Positions 26,027-34,948 of a stretch of DNA of 64,000 nt are shown piece after piece; the stretch's first letter is position 1; each line of letters starts with the position of its first letter. A model generated the notes under the pieces. It saw only the letters and a list, made by a program, of their open reading frames with translations. It ran no database searches and was not told where the DNA came from. Origin of the DNA: Candidatus Limnocylindrales bacterium (GTDB lineage Bacteria; Desulfobacterota; Binatia; UBA1149; CAITLU01); contig DASPNR010000031.1 of NCBI GenBank assembly GCA_035626395.1, forward strand, positions 434,001 through 498,000, in the 5' to 3' direction. Position numbers and translations under genes: made by a program.

Positions 26027-27136
26027 CTACATCTCGGCAAATGCAACGCGCTTCTCGATCCTCACCACGCCGTTTGGATCCAGCACCCGCAGCACCACCG
26101 TCGGCTCGGGCGCATCCCAGTCGATCTCGATCTCGCCAAAGTTCGCACTCGTCAAGGCCCCGCCGACACGATTGGCGTTGGCTGCCGGCCGATGAATGGG
26201 CAGCGGGCGGTTCAGGCTGCTGGTCGTCAAATCGTACAGGACGCGACCGCTGGGCAGCGTCGTCCGCGACAGCTCGGCAAGGTGGCGGTCGCCGCTGACG
26301 AAGATGGTCGGGACATCGCCTGCGTCCTCGACTTCGTCCATCAACCGATCCTGCTCGCGCGGGAAGTTGCTCCAGCTCTCCCAGCCATGCTGCTGCGCGA
26401 GCACTTGAATGCTGGAAGCGATGATTCTGACAGCTGCCGGTTTGCGAAGCTCCTCCTCCAGCCAGTCCCACTGCTCTTCGCCCAGGACGGTGGCGTCTTC
26501 GTCCTCGGTGGCTACGTACGGCCCGCGGCCGCGTACCGGCAGCACCCACGTCCGGTCGCGTGCAAGCGGGCTGCGAAACGTGCGCGTGTCCAGGAGAATG
26601 ATGTGCACGGCGCGCCCGGGCGGACCGATGATGACCGAGTCGTAGACGCCGTCGCGCCCGCGCCGCTGCTCGGATGCGTCCGGATCCCAGGCGGCCAGGA
26701 ATATCTCCTTCGCCTGGTGCCGCAGCGGATTGTCGGCGCCCGCGTCGTCGAGCCCGTAGTCGTGATCGTCCCAGGTCGCCAGCAGCGGCACGCTTGCCAG
26801 CAGGCTCTGCACGCCGGGCCGCGCAAGCTGGCGCCGGTAGTGCGCGGCCAGTGCGTCGACGCTGGCAGCGTCGGCGTAGACGTTGTCGCCGATGAGCAGC
26901 GCAAGATCGGGCTGCCGCGCGAACACCGCGTTCCAGAACGGCTGCGGGCGGTTCTGGTCGAGGCATGAGCCGACGAAGATGCGGCGCATCGGCCCGACGG
27001 GCATCGGCGCCCTCGGTAGCGCGGCGGCTTCCGGGAGCAGTTGTGACGCGGTCGGCGCTAGCTGCGGGGCCACCGCCCGCGAGGGAGCGCCGCAGGCCAC
27101 CGCAAGCAGCAGAAAGCCGACGCCCAGGAAGCGCAT
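26027..27136 (-). CDS. PhoD-like phosphatase/phosphodiesterase, lipoprotein
   Basis: 369-residue exported metallophosphoesterase of the PhoD superfamily. A lipoprotein signal ends LLAVACG (Cys at about 15). Metal-site motifs: SCLDQNRPQPFW (about 58), LLIGDNVYAD (about 80), TWDDHDYG (about 121) and SGDRHLAEL (about 280). ATG 27136 or the adjacent GTG 27139 may be the start; neither has a clear ribosome site, and the gene begins only 15 bases after yebC, suggesting co-translation. PhoD enzymes cleave phosphate mono- or diesters such as teichoic acids or nucleic-acid ends. No phosphate-starvation (Pho) box is obvious. Confidence 0.88.
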   Translation of the reverse strand: MRFLGVGFLLLAVACGAPSRAVAPQLAPTASQLLPEAAALPRAPMPVGPMRRIFVGSCLDQNRPQPFWNAVFARQPDLALLIGDNVYADAASVDALAAHYRRQLARPGVQSLLASVPLLATWDDHDYGLDDAGADNPLRHQAKEIFLAAWDPDASEQRRGRDGVYDSVIIGPPGRAVHIILLDTRTFRSPLARDRTWVLPVRGRGPYVATEDEDATVLGEEQWDWLEEELRKPAAVRIIASSIQVLAQQHGWESWSNFPREQDRLMDEVEDAGDVPTIFVSGDRHLAELSRTTLPSGRVLYDLTTSSLNRPLPIHRPAANANRVGGALTSANFGEIEIDWDAPEPTVVLRVLDPNGVVRIEKRVAFAEM

Positions 27137-27151
27137 CACCGCCGGCTCGGT

Positions 27152-27874
27152 CTATGCCAGGTTATGGAAGACCTTCTGGACGTCGTCGTCCTGCTCCAGG
27201 CTGTCGGCCAGCTTGAGCACGTCCTTGGCCTTGTCTTCGGGCAGCTCCATCGGCGTCAGCGGAATGTATTCGGACTCCGCCGACAGCGGCTTGATGCCGC
27301 GGTCTTCCAATCCCTTCTGCAGACTTCCGAAGTCCGTGAACGCGCAGCGCAGGATGAGCTGCGGCTCGCCCTTCTCGCCCGTGCCTTCGCCCATCTCCTC
27401 GAGGCCGTGCTCGATCATGTCCAGCTCGAGGTCATCCTGATCGATGCCCGTGGGGTCGAGCCGGAAGACGCCCATGCGCTTGAACTGGAAGCTGACGCTG
27501 CCGCTGGCCCCGAGGTTGCCGCCGTTCTTGGCGATGATGTTGCGCACGTTCGCGATGGTGCGCGTAGGGTTGTCGGTGGCCGCTTCGACCAGCATCGCCA
27601 CTCCGTGCGGCGCGTAGCCTTCGTACAGGATCTCCTGGTAGTCGGCGACGTCCTTGCCCGCGGCGCGCTTGATGGCGGCCTCGATCTTGTCCTTGGGCAT
27701 GTTGACGGCGCGCGCATTCTGCACCACGCGCCGCAGCTGCGGGTTGCTCGCGGGGTCGGGGCCGCCGGCCTTGACGGCGATGACGATCTCCTTGCCGATG
27801 CGCGTGAAGGCTTTCGCCATCCGGTCCCAACGCGCGAACATCGTGTGCTTGCGGGTCTCGAAAATTCGTCCCAT
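27152..27874 (-). CDS. YebC/TACO1-family protein (YeeN-like form)
   Basis: 240-residue protein of the YebC family; recent work on the family links it to translation of proline-rich stretches and older work to transcription control. The opening [20 protein letters not shown] is the variant seen in YeeN-like members rather than the MAGHSKW opening of classic YebC next to ruvC. The core [40 protein letters not shown] and [16 protein letters not shown] are clear. It precedes a PhoD-like lipoprotein gene by 15 bases instead of the usual ruvCAB genes. Confidence 0.92.
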   Translation of the reverse strand: MGRIFETRKHTMFARWDRMAKAFTRIGKEIVIAVKAGGPDPASNPQLRRVVQNARAVNMPKDKIEAAIKRAAGKDVADYQEILYEGYAPHGVAMLVEAATDNPTRTIANVRNIIAKNGGNLGASGSVSFQFKRMGVFRLDPTGIDQDDLELDMIEHGLEEMGEGTGEKGEPQLILRCAFTDFGSLQKGLEDRGIKPLSAESEYIPLTPMELPEDKAKDVLKLADSLEQDDDVQKVFHNLA

Positions 27875-28071
27875 GGCGCACGTCCAATGCTGATTTTTGG
27901 CGGGTTTGGCAAACTCCCCGGCCGCGGGCGGCGGCGCTGTCGCCAGTCAGGGCGGAGCGCCGACAGTGGCACGAGCGACCGCGCAGGCGACCTGGTCGCT
28001 CGTCGCGGGCAAGTGTGAAAGCTGCAGTCCCGGACTGGCATCAGGTCGGGCGGCTGAGCATCGTGCCGGTT

Positions 28072-28446
28072 GTGAAGATCACGCGAATCCGACCGGCGCT
28101 CGCTGCTCTGCTTCTAGCCTGCTGCGCCCTTGCCTGCGGCCCTAACGTCCACTTGCGCGAGTATAAAACCTTGCCGCGTCCGCATTACTGCAACCCGACG
28201 ATGTTCGGTACCGAGGATGTCGTGCCCGCAGGCGCGTTGCTCATGGCGGAAATGGGTCTCGGTGAGACGGGCTTCTCCAAGGATTGCGACGTGGGCCGCA
28301 ACAAGCAGCGTCTGCGTACCTATGCATGCAGAATCGGCGCCGATGCAGTCAAGATCGTGAAGGAGCAGTATCCCGACCTGATCAGTACCTGCTATCGCGT
28401 GCGCGCGAAGATCTACAAGCTTCCGGTTGAGCAGCCGCCGTCCTGA
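28072..28446 (+). CDS. Small lipoprotein, unknown function
   Basis: About 124 residues with a lipoprotein signal ending CCALACG. The mature part has five further cysteines (HYCNP, KDCDVG, YACRIG, STCYRV), enough for disulfides, which suits a periplasmic protein. The middle RIGADAVKIVKEQYPDL resembles small lipoproteins that group with Rcs-sensor-like folds, but I do not name a family. GTG 28072 is used; GTG 28063 is in frame and neither has a clear ribosome site. It ends in a gap holding a CCTGCCGC...GCGGCAGG stem at 28454-28486, convergent with the subtilisin gene. Confidence 0.65.
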   Translation: MKITRIRPALAALLLACCALACGPNVHLREYKTLPRPHYCNPTMFGTEDVVPAGALLMAEMGLGETGFSKDCDVGRNKQRLRTYACRIGADAVKIVKEQYPDLISTCYRVRAKIYKLPVEQPPS

Positions 28447-28557
28447 GGATCCACCTGCCGCCGGCGCCGCACGACTCCGCGGCAGGGCACCGTCGAGCAC
28501 GGCGATCGTCACCGGCGGCAGCGGAACGGTGCGGCCGAGCAGGATGCGTCCGTACGT

Positions 28558-31500
28558 TCATGGTGCGACGAGCCTCGTCATCGCCGCGTCGACGGCGCGC
28601 AGGTCGCTCGCGGCCGTCATGGGAATTCCCGCCAGCTCCAGCGTGACCACCAGCGGACCCGGGGCGGCACCCGAGAGGTCCACATCCTTTGCCGCCATCA
28701 TCACCGAGGACCGTCCTGCGGCGCTGCTGACAACGCGCATGCGGCGCACGCCCTCGGCGAGCGTGCCGCTGCGATCGAAGAACCTGGCGCTGGTGCCGCT
28801 GGCGCGCACTTCCTGGTCGGCCGCCTCGACCGTAGCGGTGAAGAACGGGCCGCTTTCGTCTGCGAGCGTCACCGACAGCGTCTGACCGATCAGGCCAAGC
28901 GAAGCGAGATCGATGGATGCCTGCAGCTTGACCAGGAGGCTGCCTTCGCCGGTGATCGCAGAGCGCTCGATCCTGACGCGCCGGACTGCGAAATCCGGAA
29001 CCGATGCGACCTGCGCCAGCGGTCCCCGATTGCCGGCTTCATCGACCGCACGCACCGCGTAGAACCTCTCCTCCGGCATCGGAGCGAACGTCGTGCTCTC
29101 CTCGCTGCCGGAGTCTTGCGGCGCGGGCAGCGAGATCGGCGTGGCCGCGCTCGCGTTGGCGTAGGTGATGGGCGCGTCCGAGGCGAGCAGCTCGTACGAC
29201 GCAGCCGTTCCGCAACGACCGTCGTCGCCCGGCGCCGTCCAGGCCAGCACGACGTTGCCCTGGTCCAGGACGAGGCTGAGATCGTCGATACGCGCCGGCC
29301 GGCGCGTGTCGGTGCCGAGCGCTCCCGTGTTGTGCTCGTCGTGGTGGAACGTCCGCCACTGGTCGTTGACGGCAGCGCAGGCGTCGCCGGCCATGTCCCA
29401 GACGAAGATGTTGCCGAGGCGCGTGCTGACGACGACTTCGAGATCGCCGTCGTCGTCGATGTCGCCGACCAGCGGAGTCGAGATCACCCACTGCCCGGTG
29501 AACTTGGGCCAGCCCGCCGGCTCCAGGCCGAGAGCGTTGAACGCATGCACCCAATAGCCGCCGCTGCTCACCAGCATCTCGGGCAGGCCACCCGGCGCAC
29601 CGTCGACGTCGGCCACCGATGCGCTGGTGAAGAACTGCCAGTCCTCGACGACGCGCGGGAAGGCCGGCTTGTGCGCGGCGGTGGCCGCGTTCCAGACGGA
29701 GAAGTAGTGATCGAACGGAGTAGGGGTGCCCGAGCCGATGGCCAGCCCGGCGATGCCGTTGCCGACGGTGCCGGCCATCAGGTCCACCTGTCCGTCCAGG
29801 TCGACGTCGCTGAAGGAGGGATGGGCGACGTAGTAGTGCACCGGCGCGTCACTAGGCTTGCCGAGCCCGCCTTCGGCCGTTTCCTCGTCGCCATCGCCGC
29901 CGGCGCCGGTGCTGCCCATCGCGCCGTTCATGGTCGCGAAGACGCTGCCGTCGTGGTTGAAGACGGTGGCGTCGCCGACGAGCAGGCCCGATGCGATCTC
30001 GAGCGTGCCGTCCCCATCGATGTCGGCGGCGGCGGGGCTGGTTCCGACGCCCTCGGCCACCAGCGGCACCGCGTCCGGCGACAGCGACGGCAGCGCCACC
30101 GGCCAGCCGGGCTCGATGCTGCCGTGCTCGTCCACTGCATAGAGCCGGCCCGAGCCGCCCTGACCGGCAATGTTGGGCGTGCCGTAGGTTTCGTTGGTGC
30201 CGAACACCATCTCGATGTCGCCGTCGTCATCGATGTCGGCGACCACCGGCACCGAGATGATGTACTCGGGGCGCTTGCTGCTGACGCCGCTGCTGGAGGC
30301 AGGGTCGTAGATCGCGACGGGGAAGGGCGCGCGCCGCGTGCCGTCGCTGTTCCACACGTAGAGCTTCTGATCCCACGCGCCCGCCACCAGCTCGAGCTTG
30401 CGATCGCCGTCGAAGTCCACGAGCGCCGGCACCACCAGCACCGGCTCGCCCTTGGCATTGGGCTTCTGCACCCCGCTGTATTGATCGCGCGTGGCGCCGA
30501 TGTCGGTGGAGACCGGAAAGCCGTCCTGCACGCCGCCGTCGGCGTTCCAGCAGTAGACCTTTCCGTCGTAGCTTCCCGAGCAGATCTCCTGCATGCCGTC
30601 GTCGTCGATGTCGCCGACGCTGACGCCGCCGATGAGCGAGGAGCCGACCACCGGCACCTCACCGTTGCTTTCCTCGCCGTCGTACGCGGGCGAGCAGCAG
30701 GTGGGCAAGGCAGGAAGAGGGTCGGTCGCTACGGGGAAGCCGGGCAGAACGCTGCCGTCTTCGCGAAACGCGTACACCTGGCCGTCGGCGGTGGACAGGA
30801 TGATCTCGAGCTTGTTGTCGCCGTCCAGGTCCACGAGCTTCGACGAGATCGATTCCAGCGAAGCCGGCAGCGTCTGCGGCCACCCGGCATGGGCATCGGC
30901 GTCAGGCCGTCGCACCCACACCTGCATGCGATCCTCGCCCTCGTTGCCGAGGTCGTCGGTGACGCGAAGGCGCAGCGTGTAGGCGCCAGGCGTCAGCGCG
31001 GTGGTGTCCCAGTCGAAGCTGAAATTGCTGGCCATGCTCGCGGACGACAGCGCCGGGTTGCTCATCTGGTCGTCCGCCGCCAGCAGCGGCGTCCATGTCG
31101 TCGGCTGCACGCCCTGGCCGACCTCGAGCACCACATCGAACGAGTCGGTCCAGCGCGCGTTGGCGTAGAAGGCGACGGCGGCCGTGCCGTCGACGTACGT
31201 GAACCAGTCGGGCGAGTTGATGTCCGCTTCCGGCGGAATGGTGCCGGGCGCGACCATGTCCACCGCCGATTTCGCATTCATGCGGCCGTAGCCGGTGTAG
31301 CGGTCCCAGCCCTCGGCCAGATGATTGGTGTAGGGGCCGGAAGGATCGTCCGCGATGACGACGTCGTCGGCGGTGCGATCGATGATCTGGCGCACCTCCT
31401 GCGCCGAAATGTCCTGCAGCGCCAGCCCGCTCGCATCCAGCACGCTGGCCTCGATCAGCTCGCGAGCGCGCGAGAACACCAGCGCGGCCACGCCGGCCGC

Positions 31501-32607
31501 GTGCGGCACGGCCGAGGAGGTGCCGCTGGAGTCGCCGAAGCCGCCGCCCTGCGAGGTCGTGGGCGAGTCGCTCGGCGCCACCACGTCCAGCTTGGCGCCG
31601 TAGTTCGAGAAGTTGGCCTTGCGAAGGTACGTCGTCACCAGCTCTTCGTTGTCGGGCACCACGGCGCCGATGGCCATGACGTCGTCGAACTGCGTCTGGA
31701 AGTTGTGGTGGAAGCTGAACTCGTTGGCCGACGCCGAAACCGCCAGCACATTCTTGCGCGTGGCGTAGTCGAAGGCGGCGCGCGTGGCGCTGGAGGCGCC
31801 GGTGGCGCCGAGCGCCATCGTGATGACCGAGTGACCGTGGTCGGCCGCCCACACGGCGCCCTTGGCGGCGCCCTCGGTCTTGTGAACGAACGTGTCGTCG
31901 ACGCGGACATTGGTCAGCGGACAGTCCGGGCAGATGCCGGCAATGCCGATGCCATTGTCGGTCTCCGCGCCGATGAAGCCGTTGCGGCCGGTGCCGTGGC
32001 CGAAGTCGCGGTGGTCGTATTCGTCGCCGTCGTCATCGTCGGCGTCCCAGCCCGAGATGTCGTCGATGAAGCCGTTGGAGTCGGTGTCGATGCCGTCCTC
32101 GAAGACGCGCAGATCGCTGCGCGAGAGGACGCCGGGAAGGATGGTGTCGGTGAGGCGTGAGTCGCCGGCGAAGTCCTGCACGTTGAAGACGCCATCGCCG
32201 TTGCAGTCGTGCGGATCGTCGACGGGAGGATTGCATGCGGCGCCGTCCGGCACCGGCAGCTCGCCGCGGTTGAGCCAGATCTTGTTGCGAAGGTCGACGT
32301 GGTCGTAGTTGACGCCCGAGTCCAGAATCATGACGACCGTGTCGGGCCGTCCGGTCGTGGCCGACCAGGCAAGGTCGGCCGAGATGCCGCTGGCGTGCGG
32401 GACCGGCGGAAAGTTGGCGCTGTAGCTGAGCAGGTTCCACTGGCCGGTCGGCGTGGCGCAGGAAAACCCGGCCTCCGGACACGGACCGTCGGGCTCGAAC
32501 TGCGGGTCATCGGGGGGCGCCGGCGGAAAGGCCACGGCGCTCAGGCCGCTCGCGACCAGACAGACCGTAGCGAGAAAAACGAAAGCACGACGACACGTTG
32601 CCGGCAT
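28558..32607 (-). CDS. Secreted subtilisin-like protease with VCBS/FG-GAP beta-propeller repeats
   Basis: 1349-residue exported S8 peptidase. A Sec signal covers residues 1 to about 26. The catalytic triad is intact: Asp96 in MILDSGVNYDHVDL, His204 in FGHGTGRNG and Ser364 in GTSSAVPHAAG. An Asp-rich insert (CNGDGVFNVQDFAGD, WDADDDDGDEYDHRD) probably binds calcium. After the protease domain come a beta-sandwich stretch and then many repeats with DLDGDNKLEI, DIDDDGMQEI and DFDGDRKLEL (about 600-1130), which form integrin-like propellers. A fibronectin-III-like unit follows (about 1140-1230). There is no C-terminal sorting tag. GGAGGG precedes ATG 32607 by six bases. Probably digests external protein and binds a surface or polymer. 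Confidence 0.93.
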   Translation of the reverse strand: MPATCRRAFVFLATVCLVASGLSAVAFPPAPPDDPQFEPDGPCPEAGFSCATPTGQWNLLSYSANFPPVPHASGISADLAWSATTGRPDTVVMILDSGVNYDHVDLRNKIWLNRGELPVPDGAACNPPVDDPHDCNGDGVFNVQDFAGDSRLTDTILPGVLSRSDLRVFEDGIDTDSNGFIDDISGWDADDDDGDEYDHRDFGHGTGRNGFIGAETDNGIGIAGICPDCPLTNVRVDDTFVHKTEGAAKGAVWAADHGHSVITMALGATGASSATRAAFDYATRKNVLAVSASANEFSFHHNFQTQFDDVMAIGAVVPDNEELVTTYLRKANFSNYGAKLDVVAPSDSPTTSQGGGFGDSSGTSSAVPHAAGVAALVFSRARELIEASVLDASGLALQDISAQEVRQIIDRTADDVVIADDPSGPYTNHLAEGWDRYTGYGRMNAKSAVDMVAPGTIPPEADINSPDWFTYVDGTAAVAFYANARWTDSFDVVLEVGQGVQPTTWTPLLAADDQMSNPALSSASMASNFSFDWDTTALTPGAYTLRLRVTDDLGNEGEDRMQVWVRRPDADAHAGWPQTLPASLESISSKLVDLDGDNKLEIILSTADGQVYAFREDGSVLPGFPVATDPLPALPTCCSPAYDGEESNGEVPVVGSSLIGGVSVGDIDDDGMQEICSGSYDGKVYCWNADGGVQDGFPVSTDIGATRDQYSGVQKPNAKGEPVLVVPALVDFDGDRKLELVAGAWDQKLYVWNSDGTRRAPFPVAIYDPASSSGVSSKRPEYIISVPVVADIDDDGDIEMVFGTNETYGTPNIAGQGGSGRLYAVDEHGSIEPGWPVALPSLSPDAVPLVAEGVGTSPAAADIDGDGTLEIASGLLVGDATVFNHDGSVFATMNGAMGSTGAGGDGDEETAEGGLGKPSDAPVHYYVAHPSFSDVDLDGQVDLMAGTVGNGIAGLAIGSGTPTPFDHYFSVWNAATAAHKPAFPRVVEDWQFFTSASVADVDGAPGGLPEMLVSSGGYWVHAFNALGLEPAGWPKFTGQWVISTPLVGDIDDDGDLEVVVSTRLGNIFVWDMAGDACAAVNDQWRTFHHDEHNTGALGTDTRRPARIDDLSLVLDQGNVVLAWTAPGDDGRCGTAASYELLASDAPITYANASAATPISLPAPQDSGSEESTTFAPMPEERFYAVRAVDEAGNRGPLAQVASVPDFAVRRVRIERSAITGEGSLLVKLQASIDLASLGLIGQTLSVTLADESGPFFTATVEAADQEVRASGTSARFFDRSGTLAEGVRRMRVVSSAAGRSSVMMAAKDVDLSGAAPGPLVVTLELAGIPMTAASDLRAVDAAMTRLVAP

Positions 32608-32653
32608 GACGGTCCCTCCGGGGAAGCATGGCGCCAGGCGGCGCGCCGATAGC

Positions 32654-32704
32654 CCTGCCGACGGCAGGTAAGGCCATCTAGAATGCTACTTACGGGGGCG
32701 TCAA
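32654..32704 (-). promoter_or_regulatory. Candidate promoter and palindrome upstream of the protease gene
   Basis: On the minus strand TTGACG (32704-32699) is followed after exactly 17 bases by CTAGAT (32681-32676), a fair -35 with a weak -10. Further down the leader, CCTGCCG-A-CGGCAGG (32654-32668) is a perfect 15-base palindrome about 47 bases before the start codon, which could be an operator or a small stem. Confidence 0.35.
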
Positions 32705-32728
32705 CGGGGTCGGGGGGAAAGAATCCAG

Positions 32729-33100
32729 CTAAAGTCCGCTATCGGACATGAGCTTCCGGAGGTTGTCACGAATCGTCGACTTCATGTCGCCGCCGAACAG
32801 TCCCATCGTCAGGTCGCTTAGCGAATGTGCTCGCAGCTGGACCTCTCCGCTGGCGGCGTCGACCGCCGTCAGCGTCGAGTCCACGCCGCCCGTTCCACCG
32901 ACCCCGGCATATCGAAGGCCGCGATTGCCGTAATGGATGAAGACGTGGATGTTGACGACGAGAGTCCCTGGCTTCGCGGCTGCCGAGGCGTCCTGGAGTG
33001 CGTAGCGACCTTGCAGCCGCCCGCGCAGCAGCTGCTCTGCCAGTGCCGTGAACTCGTCGTTCCATGCCTCGGCTTTCGGCATCAGCGTCGACCACGGCAT
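32729..33100 (-). CDS. DUF4410-like protein, apparently missing its signal sequence
   Basis: About 123 residues that resemble the C-terminal part of DUF4410 proteins, which are normally longer lipoproteins. The matching part is VVNIHVFIHYGNRGLRYAGV, then DSTLTAVDAASGEVQLRA and a final SDLTMGLFGGD. No signal peptide or lipobox can be found: the frame runs back to 33214, overlapping the end of the LOG gene, and encodes Arg-rich residues there. ATG 33100 and ATG 33082 are both possible starts without ribosome sites. It is either a 5'-truncated remnant or a cytosolic variant. Confidence 0.45.
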   Translation of the reverse strand: MPWSTLMPKAEAWNDEFTALAEQLLRGRLQGRYALQDASAAAKPGTLVVNIHVFIHYGNRGLRYAGVGGTGGVDSTLTAVDAASGEVQLRAHSLSDLTMGLFGGDMKSTIRDNLRKLMSDSGL

Positions 33101-33167
33101 CCGGCCCGGTGGGCGACCCGCCGTGCGGGTCCTGCGGCTCATCCGGCGCAACGAGCGCGCAGCGACG

Positions 33168-33758
33168 TCACGTCTCGATCTTGTCGATGACCGAAGGCCC
33201 GGCCGCAGGCTCATAGGTTCGCATGAGATCCAGCAGCGCCGCCGGTTCCTCCGCGATCAGCACCGCGCGGCGGTGCTTGGCCTTGTAAAACCCCTCGCTC
33301 TGGGCGCGGTCCAGCAGGCGCAGCAGGTCCTGATAGTAACCCTCGACGTCGAGCAGCCCGCAAGGCTTGCGGTGAATGCCGAGCTGGTTCCACGTCAGGA
33401 TCTCGAACCATTCCTCGAAGGTGCCGATGCCGCCGGGCATGGCGATGAAGCCGTCGCTGAGATCGGCCATCAGCGCCTTGCGCGCGTGCATCGATTCGAC
33501 GACGCGGAGGTCGCTGACGCCGTAGTGCGCCAGCTCGCTGTCGGCCAGCGCCTGCGGAATGACGCCGGTGACGTGCACGCCGGCCGCGAGCGCGGCATCG
33601 GCGACGACGCCCATCAAGCCGATGTTGCCGCCGCCGTAGACGAGCGCGATGCCGCTGCGGGCCAGCTCGCGCGCCAGCGCCTCGGCGGCCTGCTTGTACT
33701 GCGGCCGCACGCCGAAGCTGGAGCCGCAAAAGACACAGACGCTGCGAAGGACGGTCAT
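33168..33758 (-). CDS. LOG-family nucleoside 5'-monophosphate phosphoribohydrolase
   Basis: 196-residue enzyme of the LONELY GUY/TIGR00730 family, which cleaves ribose 5-phosphate from cytokinin or other nucleoside monophosphates. The signature PGGIGTFEEWFEILTW (PGGxGTxxE) lies at about 112-127. VFCGSSFGVRP opens the protein and GGGNIGLMG lies at about 45. It sits in a minus-strand run 10 bases after the ABM monooxygenase gene. In bacteria these proteins mostly salvage or clear purine nucleotides; a cytokinin role is not implied without a partner gene. Confidence 0.92.
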   Translation of the reverse strand: MTVLRSVCVFCGSSFGVRPQYKQAAEALARELARSGIALVYGGGNIGLMGVVADAALAAGVHVTGVIPQALADSELAHYGVSDLRVVESMHARKALMADLSDGFIAMPGGIGTFEEWFEILTWNQLGIHRKPCGLLDVEGYYQDLLRLLDRAQSEGFYKAKHRRAVLIAEEPAALLDLMRTYEPAAGPSVIDKIET

Positions 33759-33768
33759 GGCGGAAGGG

Positions 33769-34074
33769 TCACGGCTCGAGCTCCCACGAATACCGCCGCA
33801 CCGGATCGCAGACGTCGATCGAGTAGAAGCTGTAGAACTTCTCGCGCCCCAGCTCCTGCGCGCGGAGGTGCTCGGGGTGGGAGCGCCAGGCATCGTGCGC
33901 TTCCCTGGAGCTGAATTCGACGATGGAGACGCGCTCGCCATCGCCGGCGGCGAACGTCTTGATGGAGACGAAGCCGGGCATCGTGCGCGCCAGGGCCTCG
34001 ATGCGCTGCGCGGTCTGCTCGTACTCGTGGACGTGCTCGGGGCGCAGCCGCGAACGGAAGATGGTCAGGATCAT
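33769..34074 (-). CDS. Antibiotic biosynthesis monooxygenase (ABM) domain protein
   Basis: 101-residue single-domain protein with the ferredoxin-like ABM fold. It starts MILTIFRSRLRPEHVHEYEQ, continues ALARTMPGFVSIKTFAAGDG and VSIVEFSSREAHDAWRSHPE, and ends in SFYSIDVCDPVRRYSWEL. Members include quinol monooxygenases, haem-degrading enzymes and inactive dimers. No catalytic set can be assigned. It is five bases downstream of the SDR gene and ten before LOG, so it is part of the same operon. Confidence 0.85.
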   Translation of the reverse strand: MILTIFRSRLRPEHVHEYEQTAQRIEALARTMPGFVSIKTFAAGDGERVSIVEFSSREAHDAWRSHPEHLRAQELGREKFYSFYSIDVCDPVRRYSWELEP

Positions 34075-34079
34075 GATTC

Positions 34080-34925
34080 CTAGCGCTTCATCTCGCGGCG
34101 CTCGCGCATGAAGGGAATCTGCATCGACCACATGGTGCCGCCGGTCAGGCCGCCGTCCACCACGAGCGCGTGGCCGTTGACGAAGCTCGACTCCTCGCTG
34201 GCCAGCCACAGCGCGGCGTTGGCGATGTCCTCGGGTAGGCCCGGCCGCTGGATCGGCTGCATCGCGCCGATGCTCTGCTTGACCATCGTGATCGCCTCGT
34301 CCTCGCGCTCGGGATTGGCCACGCCTCCCATCGACTCGACGAATGCGCCGGCAAGCAACGGCGTGGCGATTGCGCCCGGACAAATGCAGTTGACGCGGAC
34401 GCCGCGCTCGCCCAGCTCCATCGCGACCGTCCGCGTCAGCGCGATCACGGCCGCCTTGGCCGCGCTGTAGATGTGCGGCGAGTAGCCGGCGCGAAGGCCT
34501 GCGACGCTGGCGGTGCTGATGATGCTGCCCGAGCCCTGCGCGGCCAGGATGGGCGCGGCGTGCTTCATGCCGAGGAACACGCCGCGCACGAGCACGTTCA
34601 TGGTCACGTCGTACTCCTCGACCGGAATCTCGGCGATGGGACCGATGGTTCCGCCGAAGCCGGCATTGTTGAACACGACGTCCAGGCGCCCATGCTTGCG
34701 CACCGCGGCGTCGATGCACCCATGCACGTCTTCTTCGCGCGAAACGTCGGCGTGCACATACACGGCGGCCTGGCCGATGTCGCGGGCGAGGCGCTGCCCG
34801 CGCTCGTCGTTCACATCGGCGACGACGAGGCGCGCGCCTTCGCGCGCGAACAGGCGTGCCGTGGCCTCGCCGATGCCGCTTGCGCCGCCAGTGATGACCG
34901 CGACCTTTCCCTCGAGTCGTTGCAT
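34080..34925 (-). CDS. Short-chain dehydrogenase/reductase (SDR)
   Basis: 281-residue NAD(P)-dependent oxidoreductase of the classical SDR type. The Rossmann motif is ITGGASGIGEATARLF at about 10-25, with an Asp in VVADVND pointing to NAD preference. NNAGFGG at about 88 and the active-site YSAAK at about 162-166 follow, then ICPGAIATPLL. ATG 34925 has AAAGGA upstream. It lies between the alpha-hydroxy-acid oxidase gene (23 bases upstream) and the ABM gene (five bases downstream). Likely oxidises or reduces a hydroxy/oxo intermediate; the substrate is unknown. Confidence 0.92.
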   Translation of the reverse strand: MQRLEGKVAVITGGASGIGEATARLFAREGARLVVADVNDERGQRLARDIGQAAVYVHADVSREEDVHGCIDAAVRKHGRLDVVFNNAGFGGTIGPIAEIPVEEYDVTMNVLVRGVFLGMKHAAPILAAQGSGSIISTASVAGLRAGYSPHIYSAAKAAVIALTRTVAMELGERGVRVNCICPGAIATPLLAGAFVESMGGVANPEREDEAITMVKQSIGAMQPIQRPGLPEDIANAALWLASEESSFVNGHALVVDGGLTGGTMWSMQIPFMRERREMKR

Positions 34926-34948
34926 GGGTTTCCTTTCTCGCGTGCCGT

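Noticed and set aside
29116..32160. 1014-residue plus-strand open frame
   Set aside because: Antisense to the subtilisin-like protease gene, whose catalytic triad and repeats are unmistakable; the plus frame is only Arg/Val/Asp-rich shadow.
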